A stretch of 64,000 nucleotides of DNA from Corallium rubrum (Eukaryota > Cnidaria > Anthozoa > Scleralcyonacea > Coralliidae), in NCBI GenBank assembly GCA_964035015.1, contig OZ036005.1, positions 10,779,512 through 10,843,511 of the forward strand. Reading direction: 5' to 3'. Made by a program: the position numbers and the translations under genes. Shown here piece after piece: positions 22,599 to 32,900 of this stretch. The notes under the pieces were generated by a model. That model did not search any database. It was not told the DNA's origin and saw only the letters and a list, made by a program, of their open reading frames with translations. Positions within the stretch are counted from its first letter, which is position 1. Each line of letters begins with the position of its first letter.

Positions 22599-22754
22599 GT
22601 AAGTATATATATAATAATGTTTTGGCCTTAAAATACCGATGTATGTACAATACAATATACATTGTTATATAGCTAGAGTTTCACTGGATACAACGATGAC
22701 TGTCATTGGTTGGTTTCTGGTCACATGACCTTAGCTAAATTTCAATGTCTACCG

Positions 22755-22817
22755 AGCGGGCAATAATTGAGAACTTATTGCCTTGCTTGGTCAATAAGGT
22801 TTCAATTGTTGCCCGCT
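22755..22817. repeat. Hairpin repeat, 26-base arms
   Basis: AGCGGGCAATAATTGAGAAC and the inverse complement ending GTTGCCCGCT pair around a short loop. It lies just downstream of NtA-like gene 3, probably in its intron. Confidence 0.75.
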
Positions 22818-23124
22818 AAAATTTTGAACTCTTCACGGCATCCTATAAACAAAAGCTTGTTTGGTACGAAGAAAAGAATATTTATAGGCCTTCAAAGTAT
22901 GTGTGAAGATTAACTGGAGAAATGTATTGCTGTTCTTTTGTTCTGAGACTCATATTTGTTTGTTTGATGTGAAATTACAGAGCCAGGCCAAATGTTTTGG
23001 TATGTCTTTCAGTTTGACTTTTCGTTTGTGTACTTTCCCTTGATAAACGTCGAAATATTAATTATTCTGATTCCTCGGGAAACAATTATATAGTATTGTT
23101 TTCCCTCGAGTCTCGATGTTTCTG

Positions 23125-24145
23125 GAAGGCCGGCCAAGGCTTCAAAATATTACTTTTGATGGCATTTTTTGTTACAAGCAGACAACCATGCTAAATCATA
23201 CCGGATAGTGTATACTTTGAAGGTGAAGGGTGTTGGCAGTCGTGATTATTGATTTATATACTAAAATTTCGAACTTTTTGAAAGCACAATGTGATGGATG
23301 GGATATCTGCAAAGCGATGCCTATTTACGTTTGTGTATTATTTAAATTACAAATTCAGAATGCTATCCAATCAGCGTGCCTGAAGTTCTCATTATTCTAA
23401 TTCTCATTGCTCACAATTATAAACAAACAAGAAACATGGCGCAAATTCGCCTAAATATAACACTTAGAAGAACAGCCACAACAATCTGAAAACTTATTGT
23501 TACAAGCATGCAACCAGTATAGAAATGCAGCTTAGACTCGGCCGGTTGCCTTCCGTGTATCACAAGATAGTACTGTCGAACCAGTGAATTAAATATCTAA
23601 GGATATTATGAGCAATACTATACCATAGTACAAAAGCTCAACTTTATAACAGTGGATAGATGGCGGTATAGCCAAATTACCAAAATAAAACGAAGTAATT
23701 TATGAATATGAGACTTTCCTGTAGCTACCAGATCTAATACATTTCTGATTCTTGGCAAGCTTACCTTTTTGTTGCCTTTCTTCGTAGTATTAATTTATAT
23801 TTCGGTGTATTCACGCCATATTTCTTGTTTGTTTATGATTATGAATTATGCGAATTAGGTTAAGCAAATCCAGAGGCACGCTGATTGGATGGCATTCGAT
23901 TCTGAATTTGTAATTCAAATAATACACAAACATAAATTGGCATCGCTTTACAGATATCCCATCCATCACCGATTGTGCTTTAAAAAAGCTCGTAATTTTA
24001 GTATATAAATCAATAATCACGACTGCCAACACCCCTCACCTTCAAAGTATACACTATCCGATATGATTTAGCATGGTTGCCCGCTTGTAACAAAAAATGC
24101 ATTCAACGGTGTTTTTGAGACACTTTTATCAAGGTTGGCCTTCCG
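23125..24145. repeat. 1-kb inverted repeat, ~320-bp arms
   Basis: The left arm (about 23125-23442) and right arm (about 23814-24145) match as inverse complements, including GTGATTATTGATTTATATAC and GATGGATGGGATATCTG, at roughly 85-90 percent by eye. The ~370-bp spacer is non-coding. Outer edges are frayed around CCCTCGA / TCGGGAAA words. Probably a non-autonomous TIR or foldback element. Confidence 0.8.
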
Positions 24146-24261
24146 TCTATTCCCTCGACTTCATCTCGGGAAATACTGATCAAGACTCTCGGGAAAACAA
24201 AACTAACTGTTTCCCTCGGGAGCAGACATTAAGTGTATGATATACAATATATACAATTTTA

Positions 24262-24415
24262 CTTAAAGTGCTTACGAAAATTAAGTTTGTCTTATTTGAA
24301 AGACTTTTGAAATGGCAGAGTAACATCTTTTCCAGTTTCTTTGTTTCTTTGCTTCGTTGTTGAGATATTTCAATTTATTTGATATGTGAAACTAACTAGT
24401 GACATAACAACGCGC
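24262..24415 (+). mobile_element. Half-copy of the AAGTG..ATGAAAATTAA MITE family
   Basis: AAGTGCTTACGAAAATTAAG followed by TTTGTCTTATTTGAAAG and AGTAACATCTTTTCCAG matches the left ends of the two complete MITEs at 52509 and 52807. The matching right half lies at 28848-29003 in inverse orientation, 4.4 kb away, with other elements between. Confidence 0.65.
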
Positions 24416-25113
24416 ATGACTTACTGGGAAAGGTTATATATCTTTGCTATTACTAAATGGAATCTGTTAAAATGGTATATTTTTGTTTCGTTCCCGCAGG
24501 AACGAAACTGTTACTGTATTAGCTTTCCATTGACATCACAAAAGAAACTGTCATCACAGATGAAAATCGTCCAATCGTAGTGCAGTGTTATTTACATAAC
24601 TGTGATCTTATCCAATGAAATCAAAATTCCGCATAAAAAATTTAGTTGGAGGCGTGGTTAAACGCCAAAACGAAGTGAAAATATTGCTGATCTAGAGCTC
24701 TAGAGTGAATTGAAGACGTAAACAACCCGTGCGAAGCGAATCATCAATCTTGTGCTGTAGAAAGTAGGAACTTTCCCCTCGTTGAACTCGAGAATGCATT
24801 CGTTATGTATGGCAACTGCGCGTTCCAAAAGGTCAGTCGCACTGTTTCACGCGTGTCTAATAATTTTAAAATATAGCTATTTTATGAACAATGTCAATAG
24901 TTTGAGGCTAGAAGTTCGTTATCATTCATTTGTGGCCCATCTAAATGGATTATTCTGATTCGAGAATTAAACTATGACCTATGACGACGAAAATGATGAT
25001 AGTCCGTTATTGACCTAATTTATATTGATCCTTTTGGCCTTTGAAATTTATGGATTTGCTATTGGTGATTATTCAATAAATACCGCGGTGTCATAAATAA
25101 ATCAGCTGCATGA
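24416..25113. other. Non-coding, no gene seen
   Basis: Contains the short hairpin GTTTCGTTCCCGCAGGAACGAAAC near 24485-24510 and no coding region that I can support. Confidence 0.4.
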
Positions 25114-25293
25114 AATTTAAATGTAACGTGCTAGCGTCTCGCAATTTTCCCGAGAAAGCAATTACTTTGGTAACGTTTTATTTTCCTCCTATAGACGGTC
25201 AGAAGAGTATTGCTACTGAATAGAAGATTTACGTTGCCAAAATAATTGCGTTCTCACGAAAATCGCGAGACCGCTAGCACGTCACATTTAAAT
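25114..25293. repeat. Foldback element, ~65-bp arms
   Basis: The left arm starts ATTTAAATGTAACGTGCTAG. The right arm ends CTAGCACGTCACATTTAAAT. The inner words GTCTCGCAATTTTC and GTAACGT also pair. MITE-like, non-coding. Confidence 0.85.
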
Positions 25294-25797
25294 TCAGTCG
25301 AATTTATGCGACTGCGAATAACCTGAAATAATCAATAGAGCCTGCCCTCTGGACTGCGGAGGAGAGAGTATTAAATCCGTCATGATCAGACGGTACAACG
25401 TCTGAAATGTGTGTTCGTCTTCTCGCTTCAGCATATTTCTAGTTTGTTTACATGCAAAACAAAAATCGTCTAAAATAAATTTGTCGGTAAGAATTGTCGC
25501 GCCAGTCTAATGGGGGAAATAATTAGTTGAGCTAAAATTCGTCATTGCTGTTGAAACAGACCCTCATAAACGACTGACCGGAACGAAACAGCTATTTCTT
25601 TTAAGAAATAGTTTCTTGTTGTTATTATAAGGGGAAAACACACACGCATAACTGCTTCGAAGTGATTCCGTCTGATAATAGAAAAGATATACTAGAAGTT
25701 ACTACCGCAAGTGAAGTGCTGCCTCAGGGGCAAAAACCTTTAACCTACTCCACAGGCAAATATCTGCAGTCTGTGACCAATGGGACACCCCTCTTGC
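25294..25797. other. Non-coding, no gene seen
   Basis: No recognisable feature; the open frames near its right end belong to the adjoining minisatellite. Confidence 0.4.
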
Positions 25798-26175
25798 CCA
25801 CTCCACCCAAGATTACCCACACCACCCAAGATTGCTCACACCACTCAAGACTGCCCCCTCCACCTAAGATTACCCACACCACCCAAGATTGCCCACTCCA
25901 CCCAAGATTTCCCACTCCACCTGAGATTGCCCACTCCACCCGATATTGCCAACTCCACCCAAAATTGTCCACTCCACCCAAGATTGCCCACTCCACCCAA
26001 GATTGCCCACTCCACCCGAGATTGCCCACTCCACCCGAGATTGCCCACTCCACCTGAGATTGTCCACTCCACCCAAGATTGTTCACTCCACCCGAGATTG
26101 CCGACTCCACCCAAGATTGCCCACTCCACTCAAGATTGCCCACTCCACCCAAGATTGCCCACTCCATCCAATTTT
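25798..26175. repeat. 19-bp minisatellite
   Basis: About 20 copies of GCCCACTCCACCCAAGATT with A/G and C/T variants. Because 19 is not divisible by three and the unit lacks stops, three frames stay open on each strand; these are not proteins. The right end runs into CCATCCAATTTTTTC. Confidence 0.95.
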
Positions 26176-26661
26176 TTCTCACCTCTTCACCATAAGAACC
26201 CGCAGAGTTGCCTGCGAAGAAGACTGGGAAGTCCAAAAATGTAATATTAATTACAACAGCCAGAGTATTTACACATCTCTTCTATATTTTTTAATTATAA
26301 GATTGAAAACAACAAGGGTTTTGACATGATATACACACAATTAAATAATCACCCCTCTTGCACTGATGCTGTGGCAAAATTGCCAATGCAATTCCAAGTG
26401 CTTAATATGTTTTGACAAATCTAGAGCTTTAATAAAATTATACAGCAATGTACCGTCTCCTAGAGAGAATCAATCATTCCAAATGTGTTGTTTTGATATT
26501 GTATAGAAATTGATATCTTACCTCGACAAGATAAACTCTCTCCACCGAAATTGTAAGACAGTTCACAAGTGTGTTCAGAGGTTAGAGAACAAGAACGATT
26601 CATTGCCAATTTAGAAAATCCATCGCCGTCGTGGTGTTTACCACTTCCAACTTACATGCAA
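26176..26661. other. Non-coding, no gene seen
   Basis: Between the minisatellite and the hAT element. No feature is recognised beyond AT-rich sequence. Confidence 0.4.
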
Positions 26662-26894
26662 TTTGTAACCAGGGGCGCCGGAAGCTACTCAAGGCGGCGG
26701 GGGCAGCCATATAAAAAGGGCACTTTTTCTCAGCATTAATTTTTGCACGTGGTAAATAATATTTGCCGATCTTGCTCTATAGCATAAAATAACCAAAAAG
26801 TATAACGGTATAATATAACGAATGACAATGTATTCAGAAAGAAAATTCAACGGCTGAATTGTACATATTGATGCTACATTCCTATTTATCTTTA

Positions 26895-27106
26895 AGCCTG
26901 GTTCTCATATCTCGCCGATGGTCGCCAATCGTCGGCGATTTGTGATTTAGATGCATGTTAAAACGGGAAGTGCAGCAGCATGTTAAGTAATAACAGCATG
27001 TTAAGTAATAAAGAACAATGCAGAAAAGCAGTGCTTTTAGTCTTTTACTTAACATGCATCTAAATCATGGGTCGGCGACCATCGGCGACCATCGGCGAAC
27101 CAGGCT
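26895..27106. mobile_element. Harbinger-like MITE, TTA target
   Basis: The inverted ends AGCCTGGTTC ... GAACCAGGCT are flanked by TTA on both sides (26892-26894, 27107-27109). The arms include CGCCGATGGTCGCC / GGCGACCATCGGCG and GATTTAGATGCATGTTAA. 212 bp, nested in the hAT element. Confidence 0.85.
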
Positions 27107-27423
27107 TTAAAAAAAAACATGGCAACTTTAATGAATCAAAAAACACCCACCACGTGAAAAAAGTCTGGGCACAAGACACAGCTTAACCTCGTTCTCAGGA
27201 CCTTTTTGAAATTGGTAAGGTGGGAAAAAGTTCTGGCATTGGCTGTTGGATTCGGCATTTTCATTGGTTGATTGCTTTACTTAAACATTCCTCGTGAAAC
27301 ATATGTATGTATATCTATGTAATCGAGTGAAATGCCCAATATTACTTCTAATAAACCCAATTCTCTCCTGGCATTACCACCTTAATGTATACAGAACTCG
27401 CGATCAAGCTCTCGGCAACGGCC

Positions 27424-27954
27424 AACCTCGTCCCCAGGGCATTTTGCCCTGGGAGGTTGGCGAAAATGTCCCTGGCATTGGGTGGTCACGTGACACCCAG
27501 AATATTGGGGTGTTTTGGCAAGAAAATTTATGCGGTCTTTGTGTTTCGTTTTTGTATAATACGTATACATGAATAATAAATAAGAAATATTTAACGCTCT
27601 GCCAAATCACTCATGTGAACCTTTATCATAAATGCAACTGGCTAGCATTATTCATCATGATACTCCCCACGATTATCCAGGATACATTTAAATGTCGGGA
27701 AGAAACATATATCTAATGTTGTTCTTGACTTTAACCAAAGCTATCGTTACAATTCTTTGGATGAACTTCGCAGAGTGGATTTATTGCAATTCATATTTTG
27801 ATGAATAAATTACACTGTATCTGAATTAATTTTTAATTTTTAATTTTTATTAATTTTTAAACCGGCCAATCCGGTTATAGAATCGACCAGCCGATGCCAG
27901 GGCCATTTTCGCCGACCTCCCAACGTGGAGGCAAAATGCCCTGGGGACGAGGTT
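27424..27954. mobile_element. TIR element of the CCTCGTCCCCAGG family, innermost layer
   Basis: The ends are AACCTCGTCCCCAGGGCATT and its inverse. The inner copies GGAGGTYGGCGAAAATG pair as well. AACG lies immediately outside both GCC/GGC-extended ends, a possible short TSD. Its left ~240 bp (through GGTCACGTGACA, TTTTGGCAAGAAAATTTATG and GGCTAGCATTATTCATCATG) recurs at 47105-47360. Confidence 0.8.
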
Positions 27955-27961
27955 AGGCAAC

Positions 27962-28034
27962 GACCTCCGTGGCTCAGTGGTCAGAGCATTGCACTAGAAT
28001 CGCAAGGTCGTGGATTCAATTCCTGCCGGAAGTC
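27962..28034 (+). repeat. tRNA-like sequence, probable SINE head
   Basis: 73 bases with a box A (TGGCTCAGTGGTCAGAGC), a weak box B (GGATTCAATTCC) and acceptor arms GACCTCC / GGAAGTC with one mismatch. A possible anticodon loop CTAGAAT can be drawn, but the T-stem is poor. The sequence continues without a CCA or terminator into AT-rich DNA, so a tRNA-derived SINE head or tRNA pseudogene is more likely than a working tRNA. It lies 7 bp after the innermost TIR element. Confidence 0.55.
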
Positions 28035-28634
28035 CTGTGTAGTTGCATTTTTCGCAACTGGTCCCAGTTTGGTCTTAAAATGTATATATTCTACACTCGA
28101 ATTTTCCTTCACCAAAATCCCTAGAATATGCTATGTATATATAGTTTTGTGCCAGTTATAATATGATCAAACAGCTTCAACGGGACCGCCAACGGGACAA
28201 ATAGGACCGCCATTACAATGAACTTCTCCCGTGCACGGGGCTGCCATTACTCAGAATGATTTTGCACTCTAAAGTAAATTGTTAACTTACTACACCCAGT
28301 ATTTCTGGGTGCTGTGACTAGCCGATGCCAGGGCCTTTTCCCACCCTCCAAATTTCAAAAACGCCCTGAGAACGAGGTTGGACACAACTAACCCAAGGCA
28401 AAATTAGTTTGCTGCCTCTGCATGATCTGCAGTAATAAGTTAGCTTGTGAGTCATTTGAGGTATTAATACAAAAGTCATTTAATACAATATATAATACAA
28501 ATGGCAATTCCTGTAGAAAACATTCCTCTTGCGAGAAAGGGCAATTGGTTGCCCCCGTGCTGCCCCCGCGCTGTGAGGGCAGGGGGGGCAGCTGCCCCCG
28601 CTGCCCCCGTGGCGCCGGCGCCCCTGTTTGTAAC

Positions 28635-29494
28635 AGCAAATCCTTCTGGCGTATGTGATGTAAGTTGTAGGAAGAAACTTCCTACGTCACAAAACCTCAT
28701 TAATATGATCAACATCCCTCAATATTGCCTATCTCGATTCGTTGACGACTATACATAGCTTGGCAAAGAGGGCCTGGACATGAGACACAGTAACCCATGT
28801 CAAGATTAGTATGCTGCCTTCGGCAGCAATAAACTTTCCCGGTAAGTCATTATACATGTTGTGACGTCACTGGTTAGTTTCGCTTATAAAACCAACTGTG
28901 ATATCTTAAAAACAAAGCAAGGAAACAAAAAACTGCAAAGACGTTACTTTGTCATTTTAAAAGTACTTTCAAATAAGACAAACTTAATTTTCTTAGCCAT
29001 TCTCCAGCTATTTTATACAGTATACAACTATACGTTTCCAGGTTATTCTATTTTCCGTTAAAGTCGGAAAAGTTCAGTCAAAAACCGAAGACATAATTGA
29101 ATGGTTTCAATGGTCACTCGGTTCCACTTTTATGAACTGTCTAAGTTTGAATTTTTCTCCTTTTGCTGAACTCGAGTGAACGACGACCGCGTCGAAATAA
29201 AGACTGGTACTACTTAACAAACAACAACGTGATTGGTGGAAAGTTTGTTTTGGGGGAAATTTGAGTATTTGGTGACAACCCCTTATGACGTATACGCAAA
29301 TGAATATTTGTGTTCAAATCTATTGTTCTTATGCATAGTTGTCAATTTGCGTACGTCATGCATTAGCATTGTTACCGAAAGCCCAATTTTTCTCCAAAAG
29401 CGAACTAGCCATGGCAAACTTTGAGAGTTAATAGCGCGAAAACTAAGCACCAGATTCTCTTGAAGTTTCAGTGAGTGTTCCTGCTATGCTCCTC
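28635..29494. other. Non-coding between hAT element and Gypsy element
   Basis: Holds the inverse half-copy of the AAGTG MITE family at about 28848-29003 (TCAAATAAGACAAACTTAAT and AAAACTGCAAAGA). No gene is seen in the remainder. Confidence 0.5.
28848..29003 (-). mobile_element. Right half-copy of the AAGTG..ATGAAAATTAA MITE family
   Basis: Inverse complement of 24262-24415, sharing CTTTCAAATAAGACAAACTT, GTTACTTTG and CTAACCAGTGACGTCAC. Either a solo half or the far end of an element into which 4.4 kb of other DNA was inserted. Confidence 0.6.
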
Positions 29495-29499
29495 TGTAC

Positions 29500-29645
29500 T
29501 GTTGTATTACGATACATGTTGTATTACGATACGTATTTATTTATCTCTCTCGAAGGCATAAAGGGCTCCATATTTATATACATCCAGTAATTAACATAAT
29601 CATTATTATACAACATATTATTAACATAATCACTATTATACAACA
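29500..29645 (-). repeat. 3' LTR of the Gypsy element
   Basis: Bounded by TGTTG...CAACA. The first 17 bases (TGTTGTATTACGATACA) are repeated in tandem at the outer edge, making this copy longer than the other LTR. An internal AACATAATCATTATTATACA motif occurs twice. Confidence 0.88.
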
Positions 29646-29903
29646 TCTTCCCTTGGAAAAAAACAAAACAAACTAATGTCTCAAAATTTTTTTTACATAA
29701 TACTATAGTAATCAGTAATGTCAGACGTCTATATAGAAAAATATCTATGAGGGGGGAGAAAAAAAAATCAACCCCCAAAAATCCCGTACAAATATGCAGT
29801 ATTCTTTTTGTGTTCTTTTCCCTTTACAAATTTAATTTTGTTGGTGGTCCAACGTGCCGGCCAGAACGGGTAACGATAACTGGTCTTGGGCTTGTAGGTG
29901 CCT

Positions 29904-32900
29904 CTACCAACTCAGAGCGTGGTGGATGTACCAGCCTTCGTGAAGTGGAGGTACTGGTTTCCGGTGGGTTTGTTTCTCTTGCTGTTGTGGTGTGATAGGA
30001 ATCAGGTCCCGACGATTTCTTCTCAACGACGTACCTGCCTCTGTCTCAACAATGTAGGATCGCGGTAGAGGTGTCTTCTGAACTGTGATGGCAGGTTCTT
30101 TCATGTCCCGAACCCACACTTGTTGTCCTGACACCAACTCTTTTAATGGGCGGGTACGATGGCGACTGTTGAAATAGTCGGTCTGTGCCTGTTTCCTCTC
30201 TTCTTCGTGCGTCTTTAGCTTTGTTAAATCTGGCCACTTAGGAGCAAGTTCCTCTGGAATAGTGGGAACAATAGTGCGTAATCTCCGTCCAAAGAGCAAT
30301 TGAGCGGGGCTATAGCCACACTCCAAAGGAGTTGAACGATACGCCATCAACACTTTTGCAGGATCATCTCCCTTTTTAAGAAGAGTTTTAATAGTCTGAA
30401 CGCTTCTTTCTACTTCGCCATTTGACTGGGCATATCTTGGACTGCTCGTCACATGTTCAAATCTCCATTCCTTGGCAAATTTTGCGAACTCGGCAGAATC
30501 AAATTGTGGTCCGTTATCGGAGCGAATCACCTCGGGTACTCCATGTCGTGCAAATATCGACTTCAAACCACGAATGATCTCACATGATGTCTGCGAAGAC
30601 AAAAGAGTTGACACTTCTACATATCGGGATCGGTAATTAACTACCAAAAGGTAAGTACGACCTTTCAGAGTGAACAAGTCAGCGCCCAGAACTTGCCATG
30701 GTCGATCCGGCACGATTGCTGAAATTAGTGGTTCCGGTCGCTGAACCCTTTGCTCGACACACTTGCGACACGACTGAACCATATCCTCCAATTGTCGGCT
30801 CAGGCCCGGCCACCAGATAGAAGACTTTGCTCGTTGACGACACTTGGTAACTCCTTGATGACCCTCATGGATGCAATCTAACATTTCCAGTCTCAGGCTG
30901 GAAGGTATGATGATTCGTGACGACTTCAGGAGTAATCCATGAGTAACTGTAATTTCACCTCTCGCTGACCAATATGGTTTAATAGCGCTTGGCACTCTGT
31001 GTTTATCCGGCCAACCCTCTCTGGAATAAAGTGCTATCTGCTGACAGACTTCGTCTTCTTCTTGACACTCTCTGATTTCTCGTAGACGAACGTCTGACGC
31101 TGGCAGTTGGGCGAGCACACTATCAACATACAAGTTTATTTCTTCCTGAAGATTCCCATTAGATGGTGACTCGACTGGAGCCCGTGACAATGCATCTGCG
31201 GTGACGAGCTGCTTTCCTGGGACGTGTGAGATGCCATAATCAAATTTCATTAACCTCATTCGCAAACGTTGAATACGCGGTGGCATCTCATCCAAACTTT
31301 TGGAACCTAGCAATGATACTAAGGGTTTATGGTCAGTTTCTATGTGAAAAGGCTTTCCAATCAAATAATCAGAAAGTCTCTCACAGGCCCAGGTGACAGC
31401 AAGAGCCTCTTTTTCCACTTGGGCATATCTGCATTCGACCGGTGTCAGAGATCTTGATATGTATGCAACTGCCTTACTTTCTCCATCTTCTTGTTTTTGT
31501 GTGAGAACTGCTCCAAGTCCATAGGATGAAGCATCTGCTGACACTGTGGTATCTCTTGACAGGTCGTAAATCGCCAGTGGCGGTGCTGAACTAAGGGCAT
31601 CTTTGATATTTTCGAAGGCTTCCTGTTGAGCAACATCCCACAACCAAGTACTTTTCTCACTGAGTAGATCTCGAAGGGGTTTACTGATGCTAGCCAATTG
31701 GGGAATGTACTTTCCCATGTGACTTACCATTCCCATGAATCTTCTCAACTCCTTAGCATCGGTCGGTATCTTCATGTCCCTTACGGCGGACACTTTGCGG
31801 GGATCCACTTGGATACCGTGCTTCCCTACTCGCTGACCAAGGAATACGACGGTCTCCTTTGAGAATTCGCATTTCTCCAGGTTGAGGGTCGCGTTTGCTG
31901 CTTCGAGTCTTCTGAAAACCGATTCCAGCCTCTCATCATGGTGAGCTTGATCCTTTCCATAGACCAGAATATCATCTACTTGACATTCGACACCCTCGAG
32001 TCCTTCCAGGATACGTTGAATAGTTCTCTGAAAGTGTTCCGGGGCAGAAGAGATCCCAAACGGAAGCCTAGTATAACGATATCTCCCCCAGGGAGTGATA
32101 AAGGTGGTAAATGACTTCGACTCTGCTGCAAATTTCCTTTGCCAAAACCCCGAATTTGCATCTAACTTTGAAACGACTTTAGCTCCTGCCAATTTCCCGA
32201 GTGTTTGTTCAGTCGTTGGCATAGGATGATTTTCTCTCTGAATGGCTTTATTGAGCTGAATGAAGTCGCCACATATTCTTACTTCCCCATTGCTTTTCGG
32301 GACGACTACCATGGGTGAACACCACTTGGTCGGTTCATCAATTTGCTCGATAACACCAAGTTTCTCCATTCTATGAATTTCATTCTTTACTTTTGGCAAT
32401 TGGGGAATCGCAATACGACGTGGCGTGGTTAGGTTAAATGGCTGCACCCCAGAATCGATCTTAATCTCGTATTCTCCTTCAAGACATCCCAGACCTTTAA
32501 ACAACCGGGGATGCTTTCTCACGTACTGTTGTTTGTCACTCGCAGATTGAATTTCAGCGACTTTTTCGATGATACCCAAAGCATTACATGCTAGTCTGCC
32601 CAATAACGGCCTTTCAAGGTCTTCAATAACGTAAATTTCTTCTTCATAGGATTTCTTCTCATGTCGCAGTGTTGCGATGAATTTCCCCTTACATACCAAT
32701 TGGTATCGACACGGACCATATAACCTTTTGTTCGCCTTCTTCAAACGAGGTGGTTCCGGTATGGCGTTGTAAACTCCCCAGGGAATGACGCTTACGTCTG
32801 CTCCACTATCTAGTTTGAAATTAACTAGTTTTCCGTTAATAGTGATTTCAGTTTCCAACAATTCTTTACTTGAGTCGGAGACCTCACCCAAAAATATCTC

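Larger units (their letters stand above)
27185..28379. mobile_element. TIR element of the CCTCGTTCYCAGG family, middle nesting layer
   Basis: The left end AACCTCGTTCTCAGG and right end CCTGAGAACGAGGTT are inverse complements. The match extends about 60 bp inward (TTTTTGAAATT, GGTGGGAAAA, CTGGCATYGGCT). Non-coding. Contains element 27424-27954. Confidence 0.8.
26670..28626. mobile_element. Non-autonomous hAT element with exact 8-bp TSD
   Basis: The ends are CAGGGGCGCCGG and CCGGCGCCCCTG. The 8-bp duplication TTTGTAAC is identical on both sides (26662-26669 and 28627-28634). Sub-terminal regions are rich in GGGGGCAG / CTGCCCCC. No transposase. The interior holds a TTA-flanked MITE (26895-27106) and a TIR element (27185-28379), which itself contains another (27424-27954) and a tRNA-like sequence, so the hAT copy is the oldest layer. 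Confidence 0.9.

Noticed and set aside
25662..26329. Pro-rich and Trp/Gly-rich frames on both strands
   Set aside because: A 19-bp minisatellite gives open frames in all phases; no signal peptide or conserved flank.
27962..28034. Functional tRNA gene
   Set aside because: Box A is good, but the T-arm and one acceptor pair are poor, there is no terminator run, and it lies within nested transposons; a SINE head is more likely.
28388..28758. Gly/Ala/Pro-rich proteins around 28.5 kb
   Set aside because: They translate the C/G-rich subterminal part of the hAT element; no other coding evidence.
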